Shown: positions 1 through 9,073, numbered from the stretch's first letter. The stretch is DNA of 64,000 nucleotides from an uncultured Campylobacter sp. (GCF_938017775.1 NZ_CALIIU010000038.1:62001-126000); one strand, 5' to 3'. Notes: generated from the letters alone by a model not told the origin. Numbers and translations: made by a program.

Positions 1-1
1 G

Positions 2-652
2 ATGGCGGCGGAGCAGCTGGGACTACAGCCTACGACTAAACACGCCGTAGATATAGCCGATGCCGACGAGAACAAGAGCGTCGCGTATGCGCAGAAGATT
101 CTACGCGAGCAGGGCATCGAACCTAACGAGGAGAACATATTTATCGCGCTTGCGTGCAAAGAAAAGGGCATCGCGTTTTTGAAGGGCGAGGGCAAGGTGA
201 TGAGTCGTAAAAAAGAGGACGTAGCACCTGCCGCAAGTCATCAAAGCGGTATTTCTAAAAACGGCAAATTTGACGTTAAAATTAACGGCAAAATTTACAG
301 CGTAGAATTCGCCGGGCAAAATGTGCTCGTAAACGGCGATCGATACGACGTCAGCTTCGATACCTCAGCGCCCGCGAAGCCGCAGCCGCAAAGCTCCGCC
401 GGCGAGCAGCCCACTGCTAACGCGCGAGGTGGTGCGGACGATAACGATATAAAAGCGACGCTTCCTAGCAACGTATTTAAAATTTTAATAAAGGAAGGCG
501 ACGCTGTTAAGGCAGGACAGAATGTCATCGTGCTTGAAGCGATGAAGATGGAGATAAATATCGAAAGTCCGCGTGATGGCATAATCGATAAAATTTTGAT
601 CGCTCAAGGCGATACGGTCGATGCCGATCAGGTGCTCGCGATTTTAAGATAA
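2..652 (+). CDS. pycB: Pyruvate/oxaloacetate carboxylase subunit B, C-terminal part (biotin carrier), truncated by window start
   Basis: This is the last 216 residues of a biotin-dependent carboxylase subunit. The reading frame runs off the left edge, so base 2 is not the true start. The final ~75 residues form a biotinyl/lipoyl domain with the EAMKMEI motif; the biotin-accepting lysine codon is 545-547. An Ala/Pro/Gln linker (about residues 120-145) precedes it, as in swinging-arm carriers. In Campylobacter the two-subunit pyruvate carboxylase (PycA biotin carboxylase, PycB carboxyltransferase plus carrier) makes oxaloacetate from pyruvate, and pycB lies beside pckA, as here. An oxaloacetate decarboxylase alpha subunit would look the same at this end. 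The pckA neighbour favours PycB. Confidence 0.85.
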   Translation: MAAEQLGLQPTTKHAVDIADADENKSVAYAQKILREQGIEPNEENIFIALACKEKGIAFLKGEGKVMSRKKEDVAPAASHQSGISKNGKFDVKINGKIYSVEFAGQNVLVNGDRYDVSFDTSAPAKPQPQSSAGEQPTANARGGADDNDIKATLPSNVFKILIKEGDAVKAGQNVIVLEAMKMEINIESPRDGIIDKILIAQGDTVDADQVLAILR

Positions 653-657
653 ATTCC

Positions 658-687
658 AAATTTAGGCGGGTGCTTCCGCCTAAATTT
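658..687 (+). terminator. Hairpin terminator after pycB
   Basis: There is a perfect 12-bp inverted repeat, AAATTTAGGCGG and CCGCCTAAATTT, with a 6-nt loop, starting 5 nt after the pycB stop. The A/T ends of the stem supply a short U run, though no longer T tract follows. It separates pycB from the pckA promoter and could act in both directions. The stem carries two AAATTT hexamers. Confidence 0.65.
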
Positions 688-735
688 CATGGCGATCATC
701 CTCGGTGCTTAAGCGAGCTCACCTAAATTTTAAGC

Positions 736-741
736 TATAAT
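736..741 (+). promoter_or_regulatory. -10 element of pckA promoter
   Basis: A perfect TATAAT lies 42 bp before the pckA ATG. An AAAAAGGA ribosome binding site follows near 770-777. No good -35 box is visible, which is normal for Campylobacter sigma-70 promoters. The 5' leader would be about 36 nt. Confidence 0.65.
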
Positions 742-783
742 AGCGCAATCTTTTATCAAAATTTAATTTAAAAAGGACGCAAA

Positions 784-2367
784 ATGACAACTCCGAACGA
801 TCTGGATAAACTAGGTCTTAAAAATATCAAAAAAATCAACTACAACTTAAGCTACGACGAGCTTTTCGAGCTTGAAAAGGCTATGGGCGAGGGACGCGTG
901 TCAAGTAACGGCACCTTTATGGTCGATACGGGCATCTTTACGGGTCGTAGCCCAAAGGATAAGTACTTCGTAAAGCAGGACCCGAGCCAAAAATACATCG
1001 CCTGGGGCAAGATAAATCAGCCTATCTCAAAAGAGCTTTTCGATAAACTTTTAGCCAAAGCTAAAGCTCAGTTAAGCGGCAAGGAAATCTTTATCCAAGA
1101 CGCCTATTGCGGCGCCAGCAAATCCAGCCGTAAAAACGTGCGCTTCGTAACTGAAGTCGCGTGGCAAGCGCATTTTGTTAAAAATATGTTCATCCGCCCA
1201 AGCGAGAGCGAGCTTGCGGAATTTCATCCCGATTTCGTCGTTTACAACGCGTGCAAATGCAAAAACGAAGATTACGCGAGCGACAGGCTGCACTCCGACG
1301 TTTTCGTTATATTTAATGTCGAGGAAAACGTCGCCGTTATCGGCGGTACGTGGTACGGCGGCGAGATGAAAAAGGGAATTTTTTCTATGATGAACTACTG
1401 GCTACCGCTTGAGGGCAAGCTAAGCATGCACTGCTCGGCAAACGTGGGCAAGGACGGTGATACGGCGCTATTTTTCGGTCTAAGCGGCACGGGCAAAACG
1501 ACGCTCTCGACCGATCCAAACCGCAAGCTGATCGGCGACGATGAGCACGGCTGGGACGATGAGGGGATATTTAACTTCGAGGGCGGCTGCTACGCGAAGT
1601 GCATAAATTTAGACCCGAGCAGCGAGCCTGAAATTTACGCCGCGATCAAACGCGACGCGCTACTTGAAAACGTGGTCGCGGATGAGGCGGGCGTCGTGGA
1701 CTACAAAGACGGCAGCAAGACCGAAAACACCCGCGTCAGCTACCCGATCTATCACATCGATAACTACGAGCCAAGCTCTGCTGGCGGCCATCCGAAAAAT
1801 ATCATCTTCTTAACCGCCGACGCATTCGGCGTTTTGCCGCCGGTCGCAAAACTAACCAAAGAGCAGGCGATGTATTATTTCCTAAGCGGCTATACAGCCA
1901 AAGTCGCAGGCACCGAGCGCGGTATCACCGAGCCCGTGGCGACCTTTAGCGCGTGCTTCGGCGAGCCGTTTATGCCGCTGCACCCGACCGTTTACGCTAA
2001 GCTTCTAGGCGAAAAGATCGATAAGCATAATGTCAGCGTCTATCTCGTAAACACCGGCTGGAGCGGCGGCGCGTACGGCGTAGGCAAGCGAATGAGCATC
2101 AAAGCCACGCGCGCATGCATAAACGCGATCCTGGACGGCAGTATCAAAAAGTGCGAGTTTGAAAATTTTGGTATTTTTAACCTCGCGATCCCAAAAGAGC
2201 TCGCAGGCGTCGAGACGAAGCTGCTAAATCCTATTAATACGTGGACGCACCCGGCGGAATATAAGATCACGCGCGATAAGCTAGCAAAGATGTTTGAAGA
2301 GAATTTTAAACGCTACGAGGACGTAAAAGAAGGGGTCGAGTTTGCTAAAGCGGGCCCTACGGCTTAG
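784..2367 (+). CDS. pckA: Phosphoenolpyruvate carboxykinase (ATP)
   Basis: This 527-residue protein has the full set of ATP-PEPCK motifs: the substrate-binding GRSPKDK near residue 45, the P-loop GLSGTGKTTLS near 235, the metal-binding DDEHGWDDEG just after it, and ADAFGVLPPV near 345. It interconverts oxaloacetate plus ATP with PEP, CO2 and ADP in the cytoplasm, the first committed gluconeogenic step in organisms that do not use sugars. Length is normal for the family. ATG 784 follows a good ribosome binding site and its own -10 box. The end overlaps the next gene by 26 bp. With pycB upstream the pair controls the C3/C4 node. Confidence 0.97.
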   Translation: MTTPNDLDKLGLKNIKKINYNLSYDELFELEKAMGEGRVSSNGTFMVDTGIFTGRSPKDKYFVKQDPSQKYIAWGKINQPISKELFDKLLAKAKAQLSGKEIFIQDAYCGASKSSRKNVRFVTEVAWQAHFVKNMFIRPSESELAEFHPDFVVYNACKCKNEDYASDRLHSDVFVIFNVEENVAVIGGTWYGGEMKKGIFSMMNYWLPLEGKLSMHCSANVGKDGDTALFFGLSGTGKTTLSTDPNRKLIGDDEHGWDDEGIFNFEGGCYAKCINLDPSSEPEIYAAIKRDALLENVVADEAGVVDYKDGSKTENTRVSYPIYHIDNYEPSSAGGHPKNIIFLTADAFGVLPPVAKLTKEQAMYYFLSGYTAKVAGTERGITEPVATFSACFGEPFMPLHPTVYAKLLGEKIDKHNVSVYLVNTGWSGGAYGVGKRMSIKATRACINAILDGSIKKCEFENFGIFNLAIPKELAGVETKLLNPINTWTHPAEYKITRDKLAKMFEENFKRYEDVKEGVEFAKAGPTA

Positions 2368-3688
2368 GCTCCTGGGTCTTGGGGCGATCTGCGCGCTTTT
2401 TGCCGCATGCGAAAATACCCCCTCAAATTTAAAACAGCCGCTCGTTGCGATGAGCGGCTTTTCCTTTTACGACGATCCGCTAAGCTACATCAACAATGTG
2501 CGCGCAAAATCGGGGCTAAATCAGCTTTCGCAGAATGAAATTTTAAACACCTCCGCGCTTAATCACGCAAAATATGTCGTCGCAAACGAGGCGATGTCTC
2601 ACGACGAGAGTCCGGGCAAGCCGAATTTTACGGGCGAAAATCCGTCAAAGCGCGCTTTTTACGCAGGCTATAATGCCGTCGTGAGTGAAAATTTATCCTA
2701 TAACTCAAGCGATCTAAAAAGCGCGATCGACGGGCTTTTAAGCGCGATTTACCATAGATTTGCATTTTTGGATTTTGCCTCGGATGAGATCGGCATCGGC
2801 TATTTTGAGCACGGCAAAAAAAGTAGCTACGTTTTTGAGATGGGAAATTCGCGCCTCAACGCCTTTTGCTTACGAAATTTAAACGACGAAGGAAGCGGCA
2901 AATTTCTACTGGGGATGTGTAAAAATGAAACACTACGGATGAAGGAGGATAAGTTCAAAAGCGCCACTGCGCTAAACTCGCGCCCTTACGTTTACTACCC
3001 GAACGACGAGCCCGCGCTTGCATTTTTCAGCAACGAAATTCCAGATCCCATGCCAGAGTGCAAAATCACCGCAAATCCTGTAAGCGTGGAATTTAATGCC
3101 GAGGGACCGCCCGTAGCGATGAAAAGTTTTAAAATTTACGAAGGCGGCAGGGAGCTTCAAAACGTTAAAATTTTAGACAAAAACTCCGATCCTAACGCCA
3201 TTTTAAGCGATAGGCAGTTCGTGCTTTTCAGCAGAGAGGTTTTTAAATTTGACACCAAATACGGCGCGGAGTTTAATTACGAGCAGGGCGGCAAGCAAAA
3301 AACGCTACGGTGGGAGTTTATCACGCAAGCGCCTAAATTTAGATATTTCGTCGTGCAAGGTGGAGAAAATCTGAGCGTAAAAAACGGCGCATTTTACGAT
3401 ATATTCGTAGCCCCCAAAGACTGCAACGATTTGATGAAAAGCTACAAAACCAGCTACTCTTTTATGGATAAGCCCGAAATTTCAAGCCCCGCGGCGAATA
3501 TGCTGCGCGTAAAGCTAAACGGCGCAAAGGGCGCGAAGCTTGAAATTTCGACAGACAACGGTGCGATAATAAATCTGTATTTAAGCGACGACTCCAAAAG
3601 CTACGGCGGCATGGGCAAAATTTACGCCGCAATCGCGGTGGTTTTAGCAGCGATCATTTTGTTTTATCTTTTAGCAAGAAAGCGGTGA
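2342..3688 (+). CDS. CAP-domain (SCP/PR1-like) lipoprotein with C-terminal membrane segment
   Basis: The start is TTG 2342, inside the end of pckA, with GAAGGGG about 8 nt upstream. The N-terminus is a lipoprotein signal (basic start, hydrophobic stretch, then LFAAC with lipidation Cys near residue 23). Residues ~45-175 look like a CAP domain: YINNVRAKSGLNQL, an ALNHAKYV helix, a MSHDE segment, SENLSY, and a late YHRF histidine. About 190 residues without a recognised domain follow, then Gly-Gly, a strongly hydrophobic helix and a terminal ARKR. CAP proteins in bacteria are mostly of unknown role. The combination of lipobox and C-terminal helix is unusual. A terminator-like hairpin lies inside codons ~32-40, so read-through from pckA may be limited. 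Confidence 0.75.
   Translation: MLKRALRLRLLGLGAICALFAACENTPSNLKQPLVAMSGFSFYDDPLSYINNVRAKSGLNQLSQNEILNTSALNHAKYVVANEAMSHDESPGKPNFTGENPSKRAFYAGYNAVVSENLSYNSSDLKSAIDGLLSAIYHRFAFLDFASDEIGIGYFEHGKKSSYVFEMGNSRLNAFCLRNLNDEGSGKFLLGMCKNETLRMKEDKFKSATALNSRPYVYYPNDEPALAFFSNEIPDPMPECKITANPVSVEFNAEGPPVAMKSFKIYEGGRELQNVKILDKNSDPNAILSDRQFVLFSREVFKFDTKYGAEFNYEQGGKQKTLRWEFITQAPKFRYFVVQGGENLSVKNGAFYDIFVAPKDCNDLMKSYKTSYSFMDKPEISSPAANMLRVKLNGAKGAKLEISTDNGAIINLYLSDDSKSYGGMGKIYAAIAVVLAAIILFYLLARKR
2436..2464 (+). terminator. Terminator-like hairpin inside the CAP gene, downstream of pckA
   Basis: AGCCGCTC, an 8-nt loop and GAGCGGCT are followed by TTTTCCTTTT and preceded by an A run. This has the form of an intrinsic terminator 69 bp after the pckA stop, but it lies within the coding sequence of the overlapping lipoprotein gene. 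It could attenuate transcription from pckA into that gene. Confidence 0.5.
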
Positions 3689-3794
3689 TGACGGGTGCGG
3701 GAGGGCTATTTGGCGCAATGCCCGCTTACAGGCTAGGGGTTTTGCTTTGCAGACGCGACGCACCGCTTGCAAAAGGCAGACAAAAGGATAGATC

Positions 3795-4925
3795 ATGACA
3801 AAAAATGAAGGTAAATTTTATATTTCGCTAATGGGTGAAAATAGCCATGAGGTGGATATCCCCGCGGGGCAAGGCAGCTTTAGTATCACGCCTAAGGGCT
3901 ACGGCGATGCCTATGTAGATGCGGATACGCCCATTTCGTGGAGCGCATTTGACGGCATGCAAATACCGGCCGGCGGGCATTGGCCCAGGTTTTTCTACTA
4001 CGCGGGCAACGACGCGGGTTTTGCGCAGTGGTCGCAGGAGCGTGAGATAGAGAGCTTTTTCTGGGCGCTGCAAAAAGACGTCTCGCTGGATCTTAGCAAG
4101 GCTCACATCCGCCGCCTAAGCCTAGACTGCGATCGCTTTAAAATTTGCGTTCGACTCGGCGCAGATACGCGCAAGGCGGAATTTTACGGCAAGGCAGAAA
4201 ATTTTACGATCGAGGACGCGAGCGGACTTAAAGACGTTTCCTTTTGCTTTCGCGAGGATGGCGCCGAGGGCGTGGAGCCGTTTAAGCTACTGGTATTTAC
4301 GGCGCTAGTAGGCATAGAGCGCATAGAAATAGACGCGCCCGTTTGCTGCGAGCCATTTGATTGCGAGAGTTTGTTGCAGTTTTCCGCGCTAAAAAGCGTC
4401 AGTCTAAACGGCGCGGTCTGCAACCTGCGCGCCCTTAGCGAGCTTGAGGGATTAAATTCCATCCAGATAAGATACTGCCGCGATTTGAGCGGGCCGCCTA
4501 GCTCGTGGAGCGGGCTTAATTATTTTATCGCGTGGAATGTCGAGCAAGACGCAGGCAAGGCGCTTAAAAAGGAGCTTGCCGCGCCTGCTAAAACGCGAGA
4601 GTTTGAGTACGCCGCCGTCGCGCAGCTGCGTAAAAAGGCGTGGTTTGAGAGCGAGTTTAACGCCCCCTTTACAAACTGTGGAGGGCAAAAACGGCAAAGC
4701 CGCGCCTACAAAACCGTGCTAAAAGCGATCAAAAAAGCAAGCTGCGAGCGCGAAGCAAGAGCGGTCGTAGAGGGGCTCGTAGGCGCGATAAATAAGCTAC
4801 CGGATATCGAGACGCCCGAGCGCGAGGACGCTTATGTGGCGGTACGCCAGATATCTGATAATGCGCGCTTTGAGATACCGCAGAGCAAAACGCAGGAGTG
4901 GTTTGATGCGGTGCGGGATTTTTAA
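3795..4925 (+). CDS. Leucine-rich hypothetical protein
   Basis: I do not recognise a family. The 376 residues have no signal peptide or membrane helix. The first ~75 residues are rich in Gly and aromatics. Residues ~90-250 carry irregular leucine/isoleucine-spaced strands (for example SLDLSKAHIRRLSLD, LKSVSLNGAVCNLRALSEL) that suggest a leucine-rich-repeat-like solenoid. The last ~120 residues are charged and probably helical. ATG 3795 follows AAAAGGA. The gene stands alone between the CAP lipoprotein and a broken gene on the other strand. LRR proteins of this kind often mediate protein contacts, but no partner is indicated here. Confidence 0.6.
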   Translation: MTKNEGKFYISLMGENSHEVDIPAGQGSFSITPKGYGDAYVDADTPISWSAFDGMQIPAGGHWPRFFYYAGNDAGFAQWSQEREIESFFWALQKDVSLDLSKAHIRRLSLDCDRFKICVRLGADTRKAEFYGKAENFTIEDASGLKDVSFCFREDGAEGVEPFKLLVFTALVGIERIEIDAPVCCEPFDCESLLQFSALKSVSLNGAVCNLRALSELEGLNSIQIRYCRDLSGPPSSWSGLNYFIAWNVEQDAGKALKKELAAPAKTREFEYAAVAQLRKKAWFESEFNAPFTNCGGQKRQSRAYKTVLKAIKKASCEREARAVVEGLVGAINKLPDIETPEREDAYVAVRQISDNARFEIPQSKTQEWFDAVRDF

Positions 4926-5167
4926 AATTTATCCGAAGCGCAGCGCAATCTAAATTATCCATAAACAGCGCTATTTCGGCAAATATCCTGTTTTAAATTT
5001 CATATCTGCCGCCGCAAATTTTATCGCTCGCGACGAAAAAGTCATAAATTAAAATCGCAAGCAAGGCGAGGCTTGATTTTTTGCGACTTCTGTTTTTGCC
5101 TGCGCGCACAGGGGCGCATAATGCCTATCCTGCGTGAAATTTAATGCGGAGTCCTGCTTTTAAATTT

Positions 5168-5721
5168 CTAAATTTCATCCCCGTTTATCTCATCCGCAAG
5201 TTTTAAAATTTTAGCCTGTACCGCCTCGGGAGCGTAGATATCGATCCACTCTATCCCGTTTGACGCGCTAAAAAGCACGGCGATCCGCCCCTCGCTCATC
5301 GCACGCTTGGCAAGCTTGGTCGCTGCGGGGCTGTTGCCCATATTGGCGTTTCGTATATGCTTATCTCGGCGCAGCGGCGTAAAATAGGCGCCATATCAAA
5401 CTCGCCCTCAAGCAAAACAACGACCGAGCCGCGTCTAAAACTGCAAGCGTTCCAAAAAATTTCGGCGCCGTTTACGCATTCTCGCGAGAGATCGAGGCGA
5501 AATTTACCCCGCTCGCGCACGAGGAAACTAAACTCGCTCAAGTTTAGCGGGTGCTCCACGCTGCCGAATGCCCCCACGATGCTATCTTTACGCCCGTTAT
5601 AGACGTAGGCGGCGAGCGCATTTTGCAGTAGCGGCGCGATGATCTGCTCATGCGCGCTCGTATGATCGTCATCTCTGGCGCGCCCTGCGATCTTTACGAA
5701 AAACGGTTTGAAATACTCCAT
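5168..5721 (-). pseudogene. Hypothetical protein gene with internal frameshift
   Basis: The minus-strand frame from ATG 5721 (GGAG upstream) is open for 141 codons to 5296. Near 5375-5390, after the residues MAPILRR, the protein-like sequence moves to another frame: RDKHIRNANMGNSPAATKLA onward, ending at TAG 5168-5170. Joined, the product would be about 184 residues. The frame offset between the two parts fits a single net indel. Family unknown; no membrane segment. The coding quality of the second part (runs such as AMSEGRIAVLFSASNGIEWI) argues that one original gene was broken. A base-calling error is the main alternative. Confidence 0.6.
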
Positions 5722-5916
5722 AAACGCTCCTTAAATTTATAAAATTTGTTTAAATTTAGCGCTCGCGGCGGTTAAATTTAACTCTGAGCCTGACGCATTT
5801 TCGGTTTATTTCGGGCGTTGCCATTTAAATTTTACTCTTGTATCTGCTATCGCAGCTTCTTGCGCTTATGTATCGTTTTTATTTCTATTAATACAACCTA
5901 GATCGCGGTTTAGATT

Positions 5917-6900
5917 TTACACAAAGTACTCGCGCGCAGCATCCTTGCTCTCAAAGGGGTTTGCGCTCAGCTCGCTGCCCTCTATGAGCAGGGCGTAGCT
6001 GCGCGCGGCGTCCGTTTTGGTGTATGTTAGCGCCAGCCTCGCCGCAAGCTCTCTATCCGCCTCGCTCGCGCCCCTGCTTATGAGGCTTAGCGCGCCCACG
6101 ACGTCATCTTTAAATTTTATCTCGCTAAATTTCGGATTTTGCACTTCGGCAAGCTTTTTGTTATCGCTCTCATCTCGCCCGATTATGAGCTTCGCGCCGC
6201 CCGGCAGGCGCAGATGGCGTCCGAATTTTAAAATTTCAGCATCCGCGGGCGTTTCGATCTTTTCAAATTTTACCGCATCCTTGATCCGCTCGCTGAAGCT
6301 CTGCACGGTCAGCAGACAGCCTCCTGCGGGCGTTTCGTAATCCTCAAAGCCGAACTCCGCCGCCAGCTGCATCTGCCTAGTGCGCCCGCGCCCGCTGATA
6401 TCAAGCAACGCGTCGCGATCAACCCAGCCCTTGATCTCGGGCGTCGTAGGCGGCAGCAGTTTCGCGCACAGCGGGCGCAGGATCAGCCCCTCCTCATCGC
6501 CGCTAAGCCCGCCGACCTGAGCTAGAGCCTGTGCGCGCTGGCTCATCGGGCGCTGTCCGAGCACCTCGCCCGTGATAATGAAGCTCGCCCCTTCGCTTTG
6601 CAGCATCGCGAGCGCAGTCTTAAACATATATCCGTGGCAGTCAATGCAAGGGTTGAAGTGCTTGCCGTAGCCGTATTTGGGCTCGAAAAGCACTCGCTGT
6701 AGATATTCGCTTCTGATATCGACGCTTTTAAAATCCGCTCCCGCAGCTGCGGCTCTGCGGCGCATGATCTCGCTCTTATCGTCCTTTCCGCCAAATCCGA
6801 TATCCATATTCAGCGCGAGCACCTCGATGCCTTGCGAGACGATGAGTTTGACCGCGAGCATGGAGTCAAGCCCGCCGCTAAAGAGCGCCAATGCCTTCAT
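5917..6900 (-). CDS. PP-loop ATPase (ThiI/MnmA-like tRNA thiolation family) with NFACT-R-like C-terminal domain
   Basis: The 327-residue protein opens with the PP-loop SGGLDSM (residues 8-14), which binds ATP and adenylates substrates in tRNA thiouridylases and related enzymes. Two nearby cysteines (NPCIDCHGYM, near residue 85) and a later GGCLLT cysteine could carry persulfide sulfur as in ThiI/MnmA. Residues ~225-325, beginning GRHLRLPGGAKLIIGRDESDN, resemble the NFACT-R RNA-binding domain, a fusion I recall for this family. The likely role is tRNA thiolation or another tRNA modification. It starts 9 bp after dnaG on the same strand, with AAAGGAA before ATG 6900, so the two are probably cotranscribed. 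It has no THUMP domain, unlike classical ThiI. Confidence 0.75.
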   Translation of the reverse strand: MKALALFSGGLDSMLAVKLIVSQGIEVLALNMDIGFGGKDDKSEIMRRRAAAAGADFKSVDIRSEYLQRVLFEPKYGYGKHFNPCIDCHGYMFKTALAMLQSEGASFIITGEVLGQRPMSQRAQALAQVGGLSGDEEGLILRPLCAKLLPPTTPEIKGWVDRDALLDISGRGRTRQMQLAAEFGFEDYETPAGGCLLTVQSFSERIKDAVKFEKIETPADAEILKFGRHLRLPGGAKLIIGRDESDNKKLAEVQNPKFSEIKFKDDVVGALSLISRGASEADRELAARLALTYTKTDAARSYALLIEGSELSANPFESKDAAREYFV

Positions 6901-6909
6901 TTCGTTCCT

Positions 6910-9066
6910 TTACTTGAGTTGATTGATCTTTTTTTGATACTCCAAGATCCGCTCGATCTTGTCGGGCGCGTCGGAGTTTTTGAGCTTTTGCATCAGATCT
7001 TGCAGGGCGTTGCGGCGTAAAATTTTGCACGCGTCGTTAAAAAGCGCCGCGCCGCCGATCGGCAAAATTTCATCATCTAGCGCTAGCGCGCGCAGATTTT
7101 CAAAGGCTTCGTTTTCGACGCTTTGGGCATTTTGGACGCTTTGAGCGCTTTGAGCATTTTGAGCGGCAGCTTTCTTTTCGCCTTGCTTTGCGGCGCTGTT
7201 TGAGCTCCGTCTCTCGTCGTTATTTGCACTCTCTTGCTTCTTGCCGTCGTTTGCGCCCTGCTGCGCGGAGGAGCCTTTTAAATTTACGACGCCCGCAGAG
7301 TCTTGCCCGATAAAATTTTGCTCGCTAGAGCTCTCGTCGCCTTTTAAATTTACGCTCTCGCTACGGATAAAATTTTCTCCAGCGCCGCCTGCAGTAAAAT
7401 TTTCGAAAGCGCTACCATTCGCATTACCGACCGCGATGAAATTTTTAAAATTCACGCCGCTGCGAGCAAAAGCCAAAAACGCCTCGAAGATATCGCCGTG
7501 CATGCGAAAATCGCGCCGCTCCAAGCATCCGAGCCCAAGCTGTGCCATCTCGCCATCAAGCAGCATCGATTTTATGATCTGAAGCTCGGCGATCTCCTTG
7601 CGGCGCAGTAGCGTCCGCCCAGCCCTCGCCGAAGCGGTAGGCGGCGCGGAGCTTTCGTAGCGCGCCGTGTTTTGCGCGCGAACAAAATTTCCGCCGTTTA
7701 AGTTCCCGTTCGCACCGCCCCTGCCGTCTGCGCCACGCCCTCCGTAAGAGCCGAAATCGCGAGAGCCGAAGCCTCCGCTCTCGTTAAAATTTCGTCCCTC
7801 AAAGTCCGCGCCGAAATTTTTACCGCCGCTAGAGAGATTGAACGAACCCGGCGAGACGTTTAAAATTTGCGCCACTAGGCTCTGGTAGGACTCGGCTAGC
7901 ACGGGGCCGAGCGCTGCGGTAAATTCTTTGATCTCATTTAGCGCAGCCTCTTTTTGCACAGGGCGGGCGAGGTCATATTTTTTAGCGATCTGTCGAATCA
8001 GAAACTCCCCGCTCTCCATGCCACTAGCATAAATTTGCTCTAGCTCGCGCACCTTGCCCGCGACTATCATATCCGCGGGATCGGCGCCTCCGCCGATTAT
8101 AGCGACGCTTGAGTCGATCTTATTCAGGCACAAAAGCCGCGCCGATTTCATCGCCGCATTGATGCCCGCGGCATCGCCGTCGAAGCTAAGCACGACGTTA
8201 AGCTCCGCGCGCTTTATAAGCGGTAGATGAGCGGGCGTCAGCGCCGTGCCGAGCACTGCTACGGCGTTGTCGATGCCCGCTTGGTGCAGCATGATGACAT
8301 CCATGTAGCCCTCGGTGATGATGAGAGTTTTTTTGGCGATCGCGCTTTTTTTCGCAAGGTCGAATGCATAGAAAATTTTAGATTTATCAAACAGCGCGCA
8401 CTGCGGCGAATTGACGTATTTGGCAGGGTTGTCACTTATCGTGCGACCGCCGAAGCCCACGAGCTTGCTCGCGTGGTTGTAGATCGGAAAGGTGATGCGC
8501 TCGATGAAGCTAGCATAAAGCCCGCGCTCGTTTTGCTTCACCGCGCCCGCATTTAGCGCATCTTGCGGCGGAATTTCTTCATTTTGCAAAACCCTGATCG
8601 TCTGCGCGCTAGCTCCTGCGTAGCCAAGGCCGAATTTGCGAATGCTTTGTTCGCTTAGGCCGCGATCGTGCAGGTATTTCACGGCGGCAGGATTTTGGTA
8701 AAGGCAGCTTTGATAGTAGGCGTTTAAAATCCCGAGCACCTTCTTCTCTTCGCTGCGCTCCTGGACTTTGGCGCCGGTGTATTGCAGCGCGAAATTATAC
8801 ATCCCCGCAAGCTTTTCGACCGCTTCTGGAAAGCTTATCTTTTCGTAATCTTGGATAAATTTAATCGCGTTGCCGCCGGCCTTGCACGAAAAGCAGTGAA
8901 AAATTCCAAGCTTTGAACTCACGCTCATACTCGGATGCGAATCGTCGTGAAAGGGGCAGACGCCCACGAAATTTGCGCCGCTGCGCTTAAGCGGGACATA
9001 TTTTTCTACGACGTCTACTATATCTACGGTGGCCAGCAGATTTTCTATACTTTCGTTTTTAATCAT
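6910..9066 (-). CDS. dnaG: DNA primase with low-complexity inserts
   Basis: DnaG makes RNA primers for DNA replication. The N-terminal zinc finger has C37, H40, C58 and C61. The primase core follows, with the TOPRIM signatures EGYMDVIML and SFDGDAAG. At 718 residues it is roughly 100 longer than the ~600 I expect for Campylobacter. The excess is a Gly/Asn/Phe-rich stretch (residues ~405-480, with GGRGADGRGGANGNLNGGNF) and an Asn/Ser/Ala/Gln-rich stretch (~540-655, with AQNAQSAQSVQNAQSV) inside the C-terminal helicase-binding region. A -10 box on the minus strand ends 8 bp before ATG 9066, so the mRNA may be nearly leaderless. No clear ribosome binding site is seen. Confidence 0.95.
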   Translation of the reverse strand: MIKNESIENLLATVDIVDVVEKYVPLKRSGANFVGVCPFHDDSHPSMSVSSKLGIFHCFSCKAGGNAIKFIQDYEKISFPEAVEKLAGMYNFALQYTGAKVQERSEEKKVLGILNAYYQSCLYQNPAAVKYLHDRGLSEQSIRKFGLGYAGASAQTIRVLQNEEIPPQDALNAGAVKQNERGLYASFIERITFPIYNHASKLVGFGGRTISDNPAKYVNSPQCALFDKSKIFYAFDLAKKSAIAKKTLIITEGYMDVIMLHQAGIDNAVAVLGTALTPAHLPLIKRAELNVVLSFDGDAAGINAAMKSARLLCLNKIDSSVAIIGGGADPADMIVAGKVRELEQIYASGMESGEFLIRQIAKKYDLARPVQKEAALNEIKEFTAALGPVLAESYQSLVAQILNVSPGSFNLSSGGKNFGADFEGRNFNESGGFGSRDFGSYGGRGADGRGGANGNLNGGNFVRAQNTARYESSAPPTASARAGRTLLRRKEIAELQIIKSMLLDGEMAQLGLGCLERRDFRMHGDIFEAFLAFARSGVNFKNFIAVGNANGSAFENFTAGGAGENFIRSESVNLKGDESSSEQNFIGQDSAGVVNLKGSSAQQGANDGKKQESANNDERRSSNSAAKQGEKKAAAQNAQSAQSVQNAQSVENEAFENLRALALDDEILPIGGAALFNDACKILRRNALQDLMQKLKNSDAPDKIERILEYQKKINQLK

Positions 9067-9073
9067 AAGCGAA

